Assembly (NCBI GenBank): GCA_020633315.1
Contig: JACKDV010000001.1
Location: forward strand, 124,001-188,000
DNA from: Myxococcales bacterium
Lineage (GTDB): Bacteria; Myxococcota_A; Polyangia; Nannocystales; Nannocystaceae
Reading direction: 5' to 3'
DNA length: 64,000 bases
Shown here: one piece after another, positions 44,327 to 52,129 of the stretch
Layout of the letters: each line of letters begins with the position of its first letter
How positions within the stretch are numbered: the stretch's first letter is position 1
Position numbers and translations under genes: made by a program
Notes under the pieces: generated by a model
Database searches by the model: none
Told to the model about the DNA's origin: nothing
Seen by the model: the letters and a program-made list of their open reading frames with translations, nothing else

Positions 44327-45694
44327 TCAGGCGAAGCCGATCGCCAGCGCGCCGGCCAGCACTGCGACGCCGGCCACCGCCAGCCACGCCTGCAGGGCCC
44401 AGGTCTCGCGCAGCCACTGTCCGTAGCCCACCCCCGCCGCGTGCAGCGAGCCCATCAGCACCGCCGAGGTGGGGGTGACGAGGTTGGTGAAGCCGTCGCC
44501 GAGCTGGAAGGCGAGCACCGCCACCTGGCGCGACAGCCCCACCAGATCGGCCAGGGGCGCCATGATGGGCATGGTGAGCGCGGCCTGGCCCGAGCCCGAG
44601 GGCACCAGGATGTTGAGCACGCTCTGGAAGCCGAACATGCCCACGGCGGAGGTCATGGGGGCCAGGCCCTCCATGGCGCCGGCGGTGGCGTGCAGCACGG
44701 TGTCGAGGGTGTGCATGTCGGCCGCGAGCACCACGATGCCCCGCGCCAGGCCCACCACCAGGCCGGCGGGTAGCAGCATGGCCGCGCCCTCGGTGAAGGC
44801 CTCGCCGGTGGCGTGGCTGTCCATGCGCGCGACCACGGCCGCCCCGATGCCGATGCCCAGGAACACCGCGGCGATCTCGATGACGTACCACTGCCACAGG
44901 GCCAGGCCCGCGGCCACGAGCCCGATGCCGCCGGCGAACAGGGCGAGCACCACGGCCTGGGCTCGGGTCATGGGGGCGACCTCGGGCAGCGCCTCGTCCT
45001 GCGCGGGCGCCCGTCGCAGGCGTCGGGCCATGCGCTGGGTGTAGACGATGCCCACCACGCACATCACGGCCCACACGCCGGTGCGGTAGCCCCAGCCCGA
45101 CATCGGCGGCAGCCCGGCGATCGCCTGCGCCACGCCGACGGTGAAGGGGTTGAGCATGGCGCCGGCGAAGCCCACGCCTGCGCCGATCATCGGCACGGCC
45201 ACCGCGATGATCGGCGGGTAGCCCAGCCCTCGCACCAGGGGGACGAACAGCAGCACGAAGGGGATGACCTCCTCGCTCATGCCGAACACGGCCCCGCCCA
45301 CCGCGAAGGCGAGCATGGAGACCGGGATGAACAGGCGATCGTGATCGCGCAGGCGCATCACCACCCGCCCGATCGCGGCCTCGAGAGCGCCGCTGCGCTC
45401 GATCACGCGAAAGGTGCCGCCCACCACGAGGATGAAGGCCACGATGTCGGCGCTCTGCACCAGCCCGCGCACCGGGGCCGCGAGCACGGCCATCACCATG
45501 CCCCAGCCGTGGGGGCCGGTCTCGGTGGTGTCGTACGCGAAGGTGCTGGGCAGCACGCGGCCGGCCTCGTCGCGGGCGTACGAGCCCCCGGGTACCAGGC
45601 TGCCCAGCAGCGCCACCACGCACAGCAGCCCGAAGATGAGGACCAGCGTGTGGGGCAGCCGCGGGGGCCGGGGCTCGTCGGGCAGCGCGCTCAC
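44327..45694 (-). CDS. YfcC/DcuC-type membrane carrier (C4-dicarboxylate or basic amino acid type)
   Basis: 455 residues with about twelve membrane helices and the duplicated hairpin motifs of the YfcC/C4-dicarboxylate anaerobic carrier family. Examples are GMSEEVIPFVLLFVPLVRGLGY with AGAMLNPFTVGVAQAI in the first half and LVPSGSGQAALTMPIMAPLADL with QLGDGFTNLVTPTSAVLMG in the second. It is an inner-membrane secondary transporter; the substrate is not certain (dicarboxylates, arginine/ornithine and peptides are known in relatives). GTG 45694 has an excellent GGAGGG Shine-Dalgarno. The LysR gene upstream on the same strand may regulate it. Confidence 0.9.
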   Translation of the reverse strand: MSALPDEPRPPRLPHTLVLIFGLLCVVALLGSLVPGGSYARDEAGRVLPSTFAYDTTETGPHGWGMVMAVLAAPVRGLVQSADIVAFILVVGGTFRVIERSGALEAAIGRVVMRLRDHDRLFIPVSMLAFAVGGAVFGMSEEVIPFVLLFVPLVRGLGYPPIIAVAVPMIGAGVGFAGAMLNPFTVGVAQAIAGLPPMSGWGYRTGVWAVMCVVGIVYTQRMARRLRRAPAQDEALPEVAPMTRAQAVVLALFAGGIGLVAAGLALWQWYVIEIAAVFLGIGIGAAVVARMDSHATGEAFTEGAAMLLPAGLVVGLARGIVVLAADMHTLDTVLHATAGAMEGLAPMTSAVGMFGFQSVLNILVPSGSGQAALTMPIMAPLADLVGLSRQVAVLAFQLGDGFTNLVTPTSAVLMGSLHAAGVGYGQWLRETWALQAWLAVAGVAVLAGALAIGFA

Positions 45695-45811
45695 GGGAGC
45701 CCTCCGGGGTGAGGGGCGAGCCGCAGCGCGGCAGGGCAAACCGGGGGGGAGGCGCTCATCGGGAGGCCAAGCATGGGGACGAACGGTGGTCGCCGTCCAC
45801 CTCCACGCGAC

Positions 45812-46735
45812 CTACCCGGCCAGGGCGGCCGTCACCTCGTCGATCACGATCTCCCGCAGGAAGCGGTGCGCCGGCTCGCCGGTGAAGCGCTCGTGCCACA
45901 GCGCGGCGGTGGGGATCTGGGGCAGGGGCACGGGAGGCCGCAGCGCCCGGAGCCCCAGCGGCTCGAGCAGCGGGCGCACCAGGGCCTCGGGCACGGTGAA
46001 GAACAGATCGGTCTGGGCCACGGTGACCAGCGCGGAGAGGAAGGTGGGCACCACCAGCCCCACCGTGCGGGAGAAGCCCGAGGCGGCCAGGGCCTCGGCC
46101 ACGATGCTGCGCCCGCCGTGCTCGCTGCGGACCATCACGTGCGGATGGCGGGCCCAGGCTCGGGGCCCGAGAGTGCGGCGTCGCGACAGCCCCGGGTGGT
46201 CCCGTCGCGCCAGCACCGAGAAGCCCAGCGTGCCCAGGCCGCGCTGCACCAGGCCGGGGCCGCTCTCGGGGGCACGGGTCAGCAGCAGGTCGATCCGGCC
46301 GTCCTCCAGCGCCTGCGCATCGTCGCGCTGGCGGGGCAGCACCTCGAGGCGGGTGTGGGGCGCGGCCGCCTGCAGCCGCGCCACCAGGCGAGGCAGCAGC
46401 GGCGCGAGCAGGTCGGGGCACGCCAGCCCGAAGCTCCGCGTGGAGCGGGCCGGATCGAAGGCCGTCTCGTGCCGCACCAGCCGCGCCGCATCGTCGAGCA
46501 GCCGTCGCAGGGGCTCGCGCAGCGCCTCGGCCCGCGGGGTGGGGGACATCCGCCGCCCGGTGCGGACCAGCAGCGGATCGCCGAACAGCTCGCGCAGCCG
46601 ACCCAGGGCGTGGCTGGCCGCGGGCTGGCCGATGCCCAGGCGCGCCGCGGCCCGGCTCACGCTGCCCTCCCGCAGCAGCGCGTCGAGGGCCTTGAGCAGG
46701 TTGAGGTCGATGTCTCCGACATCGATGATATTCAT
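45812..46735 (-). CDS. LysR-family transcriptional regulator
   Basis: 307 residues. The N-terminal helix-turn-helix SRAAARLGIGQPAASHALGRL sits near 27-47, followed by the linker helix and a LysR substrate domain from about 95. It resembles the NodD/PnbR-like branch that begins with DLNLLKALDALL. Its start codon is 4 bases from a perfect 17-bp palindrome, ideal for autoregulation. The gene is divergent from a royal-jelly/SMP-30-like gene and lies just upstream of the YfcC carrier; either or both could be targets. Confidence 0.93.
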   Translation of the reverse strand: MNIIDVGDIDLNLLKALDALLREGSVSRAAARLGIGQPAASHALGRLRELFGDPLLVRTGRRMSPTPRAEALREPLRRLLDDAARLVRHETAFDPARSTRSFGLACPDLLAPLLPRLVARLQAAAPHTRLEVLPRQRDDAQALEDGRIDLLLTRAPESGPGLVQRGLGTLGFSVLARRDHPGLSRRRTLGPRAWARHPHVMVRSEHGGRSIVAEALAASGFSRTVGLVVPTFLSALVTVAQTDLFFTVPEALVRPLLEPLGLRALRPPVPLPQIPTAALWHERFTGEPAHRFLREIVIDEVTAALAG

Positions 46736-46738
46736 GAT

Positions 46739-46755
46739 TCGATTGAATCAATCGA
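46739..46755. promoter_or_regulatory. LysR operator candidate, perfect 17-bp palindrome
   Basis: TCGATTGAATCAATCGA is a perfect inverted repeat around a central A. It lies in the 56-base gap between the LysR start (46735) and the propeller gene start (46792), and its AT content stands out. It contains the T-N11-A type pattern of LysR sites. Binding here would block the LysR gene's own start and could control the divergent gene. Confidence 0.65.
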
Positions 46756-46791
46756 TGGGACGCAGCACAACCACCGCGCTAGGGTGGGGGC

Positions 46792-47934
46792 ATGAAGAGG
46801 ATCCTGCTGCGCTCGGGGGCGGTCGTGCTCGCGCTGGTGGTCGTGCTCCTGGTGGGGGTCCGGCTGGTCTACGGCGGCGGCGAGCCCTACCCCGATCAGC
46901 GCACCCCGCCGCTGGTGCCCGCCGACGAGGTCGAGGTGCTCGCGGAGCTCGACTGGCCGCCGGGCAACGTGACCGCCTCGGCCGAGGGGCGGATCTTCTT
47001 CAACACCCACCCCTTCGTGCAGTCGCAGCGCTTCGCCGACGCCTTCCTCTTCGAGCTCGTCGACGGGCGGCCCCGGCCGTACCCCAACGCCGAGCTCCAG
47101 CCCGATCTACAGTGGGTGTTCGGTATGACGGTCGATCGCCAGGGGCGGCTGTGGGTGATCTCGCCCGCCACCCTGGACCGGGAGCGCACGCGACTGCAGG
47201 CCTTCGATCTGGCCACCAACGAGAGGGTCGTGGATCACCAATTCGAGCCGGGCGTGGCCCGCTTCTCCCAGGACCTCCGCATCATGCCCGACGGCCAGAC
47301 GGCGATCCTGGCCGACACCGGGGCCTTCCGCTTCACCGCGGCCTCCATCGTGATCGTCGATCTGGCTCGCTTCCAGACGCGGACCGTGCTCGACGAGCAC
47401 CCCTCCACGCAGCCCCAGGACTGGGTGATCCAGACCGCCCACGGCCCGCACTCCGTGGGCTGGGGCCTGGTCACCTTCTCGGTGGGGGTCGACGGGATCG
47501 CGATCTCCGACGACGGGGCCTACCTCTATTACGCCACCATGAGCCACGACACCCTCTACCGGATGCCCACCGCGGCGCTGCTCGATCCCTCCCTCGGCGC
47601 CGAGGCCCTGGCCGAGCGCGTGGAGGCGGTGGGGCGCAAGCCGCTGAGCGATGGCATCGAGCTGAGCGCCGACGGCACCGTGCTGATCACCGACGTGGAG
47701 CACGGCAGCGTGGCCACGCTCTCCCCCGCCGGCGAGCTCCGCACGCTGGTGGCGATCGACGAGGTGGTCTGGGCCGACGGGATCACGGTGATGCCCGATG
47801 GCTCGGCCGTCCTCACCGACAGCGCGATCCCCAGCTACCTCGATCCCCTGCTGCGTCCGCCCGCCCTCGAGGATCTCGAGCGTGGGCGTCCGTACCGGCT
47901 GTACCGCTTCCCGGTCCCCGGCCCCAAGACCTGA
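46792..47934 (+). CDS. Major royal jelly/yellow-like or SMP-30-like six-bladed propeller protein
   Basis: 380 residues. An N-terminal membrane anchor or signal (LLRSGAVVLALVVVLLVGVRLVYGG) is followed by beta-propeller blades. Characteristic segments are VFGMTVDRQGRLWVISPA, GVDGIAISDDGAYLYYATM, LSDGIELSADGTVLITDVEHG and VWADGITVMPDGSAVLTD, the pattern shared by MRJP/yellow proteins and SMP-30/gluconolactonases. It may be a lactonase or ligand-binding protein; metal ligands cannot be assigned with confidence. Divergent from a LysR gene and probably under its control. TAGGGT 6 bases before ATG suggests a leaderless start. Confidence 0.8.
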   Translation: MKRILLRSGAVVLALVVVLLVGVRLVYGGGEPYPDQRTPPLVPADEVEVLAELDWPPGNVTASAEGRIFFNTHPFVQSQRFADAFLFELVDGRPRPYPNAELQPDLQWVFGMTVDRQGRLWVISPATLDRERTRLQAFDLATNERVVDHQFEPGVARFSQDLRIMPDGQTAILADTGAFRFTAASIVIVDLARFQTRTVLDEHPSTQPQDWVIQTAHGPHSVGWGLVTFSVGVDGIAISDDGAYLYYATMSHDTLYRMPTAALLDPSLGAEALAERVEAVGRKPLSDGIELSADGTVLITDVEHGSVATLSPAGELRTLVAIDEVVWADGITVMPDGSAVLTDSAIPSYLDPLLRPPALEDLERGRPYRLYRFPVPGPKT

Positions 47935-48016
47935 GGCACGAGGACCCCAACCCACGACCGCGTCGGTGCAAGCTTTGCCGGCGAGGCGCGTCGCGGCCGA
48001 TGGGATCCTGGCCGTC

Positions 48017-48574
48017 ATGGCCTCTCCCGCCGTCCGACCTCGCTTCGAGGTCTTCGTGGATGCGCCCGCCGAGCAGACGCTGCGGTGGATCGAGGCACGC
48101 ATCGAGAGCTCGGGAGCGGTGCGAGGCTGGGTGTCGCCGCCCTATGCCGAGCTGCGCATGCCGGTGAAGGACCGCTTCTTGTGGTCGCCCCGCATGGCGC
48201 TCTACGCCGAGGATGGCCCGGGCGGCACCACGCTGCTGTGTCGCCTGCAGCCCGAGCCCGACGTGTGGACCGCCTACGTGGCCCTGTGGTCGGTGCTGGG
48301 CGCGGCCGCCATCGGCATCACCATGTACGAGCTTTCCCGATGGGTGGTGAGCGGATCGCCGGGGATCATCCTGTTCGTGGGTTTACCCGTAGTGGCCGGG
48401 CTGGGGGTGGCCCTGTACCTCGGGGCGTTGGCCGGGCAGCGGCGCGGCGAGGCCCAGATGTGGCTGCTGCGCCGGGAGCTGGATGCCGCGCTAGAGGGGC
48501 GTAGGCCCCGCTTGGTGGACGAACCGGTGGATGACCTGCCCCGGGCTCCGGCCTTCGGCCGCCCCCCGCGCTGA
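48017..48574 (+). CDS. Unknown small membrane protein with two helices
   Basis: 185 residues. The N-terminal 90 residues look like a soluble alpha/beta domain similar in pattern to lipid-binding or polyketide-cyclase-like folds (FEVFVDAPAEQTLRWIEARI, TTLLCRLQPEPDVW). Two membrane helices follow (YVALWSVLGAAAIGITMYEL and IILFVGLPVVAGLGVALYLGAL) and then a basic/Pro tail. No family can be named. It lies just upstream of the cbb3 oxidase cluster in the same orientation but may be unrelated. ATG 48017 is the start giving the compact domain. Confidence 0.6.
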   Translation: MASPAVRPRFEVFVDAPAEQTLRWIEARIESSGAVRGWVSPPYAELRMPVKDRFLWSPRMALYAEDGPGGTTLLCRLQPEPDVWTAYVALWSVLGAAAIGITMYELSRWVVSGSPGIILFVGLPVVAGLGVALYLGALAGQRRGEAQMWLLRRELDAALEGRRPRLVDEPVDDLPRAPAFGRPPR

Positions 48575-48588
48575 GCCGTCACGCGAGA

Positions 48589-48600
48589 TTTGCACGCAAA
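48589..48600. promoter_or_regulatory. Inverted repeat TTTGC-N2-GCAAA upstream of cbb3 genes
   Basis: A 5-2-5 inverted repeat in an AT-richer patch about 100 bases before ccoS. cbb3 genes are usually oxygen-controlled by FNR/CRP-type factors, whose sites are longer (TTGAT-N4-ATCAA). This is only a candidate operator and does not match that consensus. Confidence 0.3.
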
Positions 48601-48697
48601 AGCTGCGCGAGTCTGCGCGCGGCACCGCACTCCTGTCGCTTTCCGTCGGGTCCCCAGAACAGCCATATCAACGGTGTTTCTGGAGCCGTGCGGACCC

Positions 48698-48847
48698 ATG
48701 GGTGTCCTCTACTTCCTCATTCCCCTGGCCCTGGTGGTGGTGACCTCTGCCGTCATCGCGTTCCGCTGGGCCTTGGCCAACGGCCAGCTCGACGACCTCG
48801 ACACGCCTTCGGTGCGCGTCCTGACCGACGACCTGCACGAGCGATGA
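48698..48847 (+). CDS. ccoS: cbb3 oxidase assembly protein CcoS
   Basis: 49 residues with one membrane helix (VLYFLIPLALVVVTSAVIAF) and the family ending GQLDDLDTPSVRVLTDD. CcoS is needed to load haem b and copper into the CcoN subunit. First gene of the cbb3 block; the ccoNO start follows 4 bases after its stop. It is a very small gene but its family is unmistakable. Confidence 0.92.
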   Translation: MGVLYFLIPLALVVVTSAVIAFRWALANGQLDDLDTPSVRVLTDDLHER

Positions 48848-48851
48848 TCCG

Positions 48852-50999
48852 ATGAGCAAAGACATCAAGACCGTCACCGTCACCTACGACGATGCCATCA
48901 CTCGCAAGTTCGCGCTCGCCACCGTGGTGTGGGGTGTGGTCGGCATGCTCGCCGGCCTCTGGCTCGCGCTCGAGCTCGCCGACGTGGGCTTCAACGTGTC
49001 TCAGCACCTGGCCTTCGGGCGGCTGCGACCGCTGCACACCAACGCGGTGATCTTCGCGTTCGTGGGCAACGCGATCTTCGCGGGCGTCTACTACTCCACC
49101 CAGCGCCTGCTCAAGACGCGGATGGCCAGCGACCTGCTGAGCAAGCTGCACTTCTGGGGCTGGCAGCTCATCATCGTGTCCGCCGCGGTCACGCTGCCGC
49201 TGGGCTTCACCACCTCCAAGGAGTACGCCGAGCTCGAGTGGCCGATCGACGTCGGCATCGCGCTGGTGTGGGTGATCTTCGGGGTGAACTTCTTCTGGAC
49301 CCTCGCCCGGCGCCGCGAGAAGCACCTGTACGTGGCGATCTGGTTCTACATCGCCTCCATCGTCACGGTGGCGATGCTCCACATCGTCAACTCGCTCGCG
49401 GTGCCGGTCTCGGTGCTCAAGAGCTACTCGGTCTACGCCGGGGTGCAGGACGCCCTGGTGCAGTGGTGGTACGGGCACAACGCGGTCGCGTTCTTCCTCA
49501 CCACCCCGTTCCTGGGCCTGATGTACTACTTCGTGCCCAAGGTGGCGCAGCGCCCGGTGTACAGCTACCGGCTGAGCATCATCCACTTCTGGGCGCTGGT
49601 GTTCATCTACATCTGGGCCGGCCCCCACCACCTGCTCAACTCGGCGCTGCCCGACTGGGCGCAGAGCACCGGCACCGTGTTCTCGATCATGCTGCTCGCG
49701 CCGAGCTGGGGCGGCATGATCAACGGCCTGCTCACCCTGCGGGGAGCGTGGCACAAGCTGCGGACCGACCCGATCCTCAAGTTCTTCGTGGCCGCCATCA
49801 CCTTCTACGGGATGTCGACCTTCGAGGGACCGATGCTGTCGCTCAAGTCGGTCAACACCCTCTCGCACTTCACCAACTGGACCATCGGCCACGTGCACTC
49901 CGGCGCCCTGGGCTGGAACGGCATGCTGACCTTCGGGATCCTCTACTGGCTGCTGCCGCGGCTGTGGAAGACCAAGCTGCACTCGGTGCGCTGGGCCACC
50001 GCCCACTTCTGGATGGGCCTGCTCGGCATCGCCGGCTACGTGCTCAGCATGTGGGTCGCCGGGATCACCGAGGGCCTGATGTGGAAGGAGTTCGACGCCG
50101 AGGGCAAGCTGGTCTACTCGCAGTGGGCCGAGATGGTCCCCGCCCTCGCTCCCATGTACTGGGTGCGTGCGGTCTCGGGCGCGCTCTACCTCAGCGGCGT
50201 GTTCCTGATGGTGGCCAACCTCTTCAAGACCTGGCAGAGCCGCGGCGAGGTCGCGGACGAGAAGGTCGAGGTGGTGCTGCCCGACGAGCCCCACGAGGTC
50301 ACCACCAGCGTCTCGTGGCACTCGCGGCTCGAGGGCAAGCCGCTGACCTTCACCGTGTGGACCACCATCGCCGCCGCGGCGGGCGGGCTGTTCGAGCTCA
50401 TCCCCTCGATGGCGATCAAGAGCAACGTGCCCACCATCGAGTCGGTGCGGCCCTACACCCCGCTCGAGCTGCTCGGGCGCGACGTCTACGTCTCCGAGGG
50501 CTGCGTGAGCTGCCACTCGCAGATGGTCCGCCCCTTCCGCGAGGAGACCCTGCGCTACGGCGAGTACGGCAAGGCGGGCGAGTTCGTCTACGACCGCCCG
50601 TTCCTGTGGGGCTCGCGGCGGATCGGCCCCGACCTCCTGCGCGTGGGCGGCAAGTACCCGGACATGTGGCACTACAACCACATGCTCGATCCCCGCTCCA
50701 CCTCGCCGGGGTCGCTGATGCCCGAGTACGGCCACCTGTTCGAGCAGCCCCTCGACACCGCAGGGGTGGCGGCCAAGGTCGCGCTGTTCCGCAACACCTT
50801 CGACGCGCCCTATGGCGACTATGAGGTGGACAACGCCGAGATCCTCGCGGCGGTCCAGGCGGGCGAGATCGCCGACGGCCTCGTCGCGCAGGGGCTGCCC
50901 GACGTGCGCGACAAGAAGATCGTGGCGCTCATCGCCTACCTGCAGCGGCTGGGACGCGATGTCCAGCTCGCCGCGCCCACCGAGGAGCCCACCGAATAG
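48852..50999 (+). CDS. ccoNO: cbb3-type cytochrome c oxidase, fused subunits I and II (CcoN-CcoO)
   Basis: 715 residues. Residues 1 to about 475 are CcoN with about twelve helices and the haem b/CuB histidines (WWYGHNAVAFFLT, GPHHLLN, GHVHSGALGWNG). From about 500, after a short linker, is CcoO with its membrane helix (FTVWTTIAAAAGGLFELIP) and haem c site CVSCHSQMVRPF (Cys551). In most proteobacteria these are separate genes; the fusion is known in Bacteroidetes and some others. It reduces O2 to water while pumping protons in the inner membrane. Followed 12 bases later by ccoQ. Confidence 0.96.
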   Translation: MSKDIKTVTVTYDDAITRKFALATVVWGVVGMLAGLWLALELADVGFNVSQHLAFGRLRPLHTNAVIFAFVGNAIFAGVYYSTQRLLKTRMASDLLSKLHFWGWQLIIVSAAVTLPLGFTTSKEYAELEWPIDVGIALVWVIFGVNFFWTLARRREKHLYVAIWFYIASIVTVAMLHIVNSLAVPVSVLKSYSVYAGVQDALVQWWYGHNAVAFFLTTPFLGLMYYFVPKVAQRPVYSYRLSIIHFWALVFIYIWAGPHHLLNSALPDWAQSTGTVFSIMLLAPSWGGMINGLLTLRGAWHKLRTDPILKFFVAAITFYGMSTFEGPMLSLKSVNTLSHFTNWTIGHVHSGALGWNGMLTFGILYWLLPRLWKTKLHSVRWATAHFWMGLLGIAGYVLSMWVAGITEGLMWKEFDAEGKLVYSQWAEMVPALAPMYWVRAVSGALYLSGVFLMVANLFKTWQSRGEVADEKVEVVLPDEPHEVTTSVSWHSRLEGKPLTFTVWTTIAAAAGGLFELIPSMAIKSNVPTIESVRPYTPLELLGRDVYVSEGCVSCHSQMVRPFREETLRYGEYGKAGEFVYDRPFLWGSRRIGPDLLRVGGKYPDMWHYNHMLDPRSTSPGSLMPEYGHLFEQPLDTAGVAAKVALFRNTFDAPYGDYEVDNAEILAAVQAGEIADGLVAQGLPDVRDKKIVALIAYLQRLGRDVQLAAPTEEPTE

Positions 51000-51011
51000 G
51001 AGACCGAGATC

Positions 51012-51185
51012 ATGAAGAACGAGATCCTCTCCCGAACCGACCTACTGTTCCTGCCCGAGCTCTCGCTCGTGCTCTTCCTGCTCATCTTCGTGGGCGCCCT
51101 GGTGTGGATCTTCCGGCCCGGCGCGAAGGCGGCCTACGAGCGCCGTTCCCGGCTGCCCCTCCTCGACGACGAGATCGAGAGCTGA
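51012..51185 (+). CDS. ccoQ: Small cbb3 subunit CcoQ/FixQ-like
   Basis: 57 residues. One membrane helix (LSLVLFLLIFVGALVWIFRP) and a charged cytoplasmic tail (RRSRLPLLDDEIES), the CcoQ/FixQ plan. AGGAG lies about 8 bases before ATG 51012. CcoQ stabilises the CcoP subunit against oxygen. Its position between ccoNO and ccoP supports the call, since sequence alone is weak for so short a protein. Confidence 0.85.
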   Translation: MKNEILSRTDLLFLPELSLVLFLLIFVGALVWIFRPGAKAAYERRSRLPLLDDEIES

Positions 51186-51203
51186 GCCAAGGAGATCGAA
51201 ATC

Positions 51204-52082
51204 ATGGCCAAGGTCACCGATCAGAGCTTCGACCACGACTACGACGGCATCAAGGAGTACGACAACCCGCTGCCCCGCTGGTGGGTGTGGATGTTCGTGC
51301 TGTGCGTGGTGTGGGCCGTCGTCTACGTGCCCTACTACCACTTCGGTCCCGGCATGCTGCCGACCGAGGTCTACGACGAGGACATGGCGGCGTGGCTCGC
51401 CGCCCACCCGCCCGAGCCGCTGCCCGACGAGGCCGCGATGATCGAGATGGCGGCCGACGAGTCGCTGGTGGCCACGGGCGCCAGCGTGTTCGCCAGCCGC
51501 TGCGTCACCTGCCACGGCCCCGACGGCGGTGGTCAGGTCGGCCCCAACCTGACCGACGACTACACCCTCCACGGCTACTCGCGGGCGGCGATCGTCAAGG
51601 TGGTCAACGACGGCGTGCCGGCCAAGGGCATGCTCGCGTGGAAGAACCAGCTCTCGCGCCAGGAGATCTACGGGGTCGCGCTCTACGTGTACGGTCTGCG
51701 CGGCACCACGCCGGCCAACCCCAAGCCGCCGCAGGGTGATCCCATCGTGGACGAGCCCGTTCCCGCCGAGGGCGGCGCGGCGGCCGAGGGCACGCCGGCC
51801 GAGGGCACACCGACCGAGGGGGCAGCCGAGGGGACGGCCGAAGGAGCCCCGGCCGAGGGAGCCCCGGCCGAGGGAGCCCCAGCCGAAGGAGCCCCGGCCG
51901 AAGGAGCCCCGGTCGAGGGAGCCGCCCCGACCGACGAGGCCGTGCCCGCCGAGGGAGCTCCGACCGGTGACGCCGTGGTGGACGGCTCCGCTCCGACGGA
52001 CCAGGCCGCCCCCACCGATCCACCGGCCGCCGACGCCGCACCCGCCGCCGACGCGGCCCCCGAGGCTGGCGAGTCCCCGTAG
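51204..52082 (+). CDS. ccoP: cbb3 oxidase subunit III (CcoP), single-haem, repeat-tailed
   Basis: 292 residues. The N-terminal family motif YDGIKEYDNPLPRWWVWMF is followed by one membrane helix (VLCVVWAVVYVPYY) and a cytochrome c domain with CVTCH (Cys100-His104). Canonical CcoP has two haem c domains; here there is one. After about residue 175 a low-complexity tail of about 115 residues contains PAEGA repeats. AAGGAG (51188-51193) precedes ATG 51204. The subunit carries electrons from periplasmic donors to CcoO. Confidence 0.94.
   Translation: MAKVTDQSFDHDYDGIKEYDNPLPRWWVWMFVLCVVWAVVYVPYYHFGPGMLPTEVYDEDMAAWLAAHPPEPLPDEAAMIEMAADESLVATGASVFASRCVTCHGPDGGGQVGPNLTDDYTLHGYSRAAIVKVVNDGVPAKGMLAWKNQLSRQEIYGVALYVYGLRGTTPANPKPPQGDPIVDEPVPAEGGAAAEGTPAEGTPTEGAAEGTAEGAPAEGAPAEGAPAEGAPAEGAPVEGAAPTDEAVPAEGAPTGDAVVDGSAPTDQAAPTDPPAADAAPAADAAPEAGESP
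51840..51923 (+). repeat. 15-bp tandem repeats coding for PAEGA units
   Basis: Five perfect-length 15-bp units plus a partial unit lie inside ccoP, reading GAGGGAGCCCCGGCC with few changes, and translate as five-residue Glu-Gly-Ala-Pro-Ala repeats. Because the unit is a multiple of three, copy number can change without shifting frame. Confidence 0.85.
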
Positions 52083-52129
52083 TCGCCCGCGGTAGATTTG
52101 GTCCACCGCTTGCAGACACCGGCACCACC

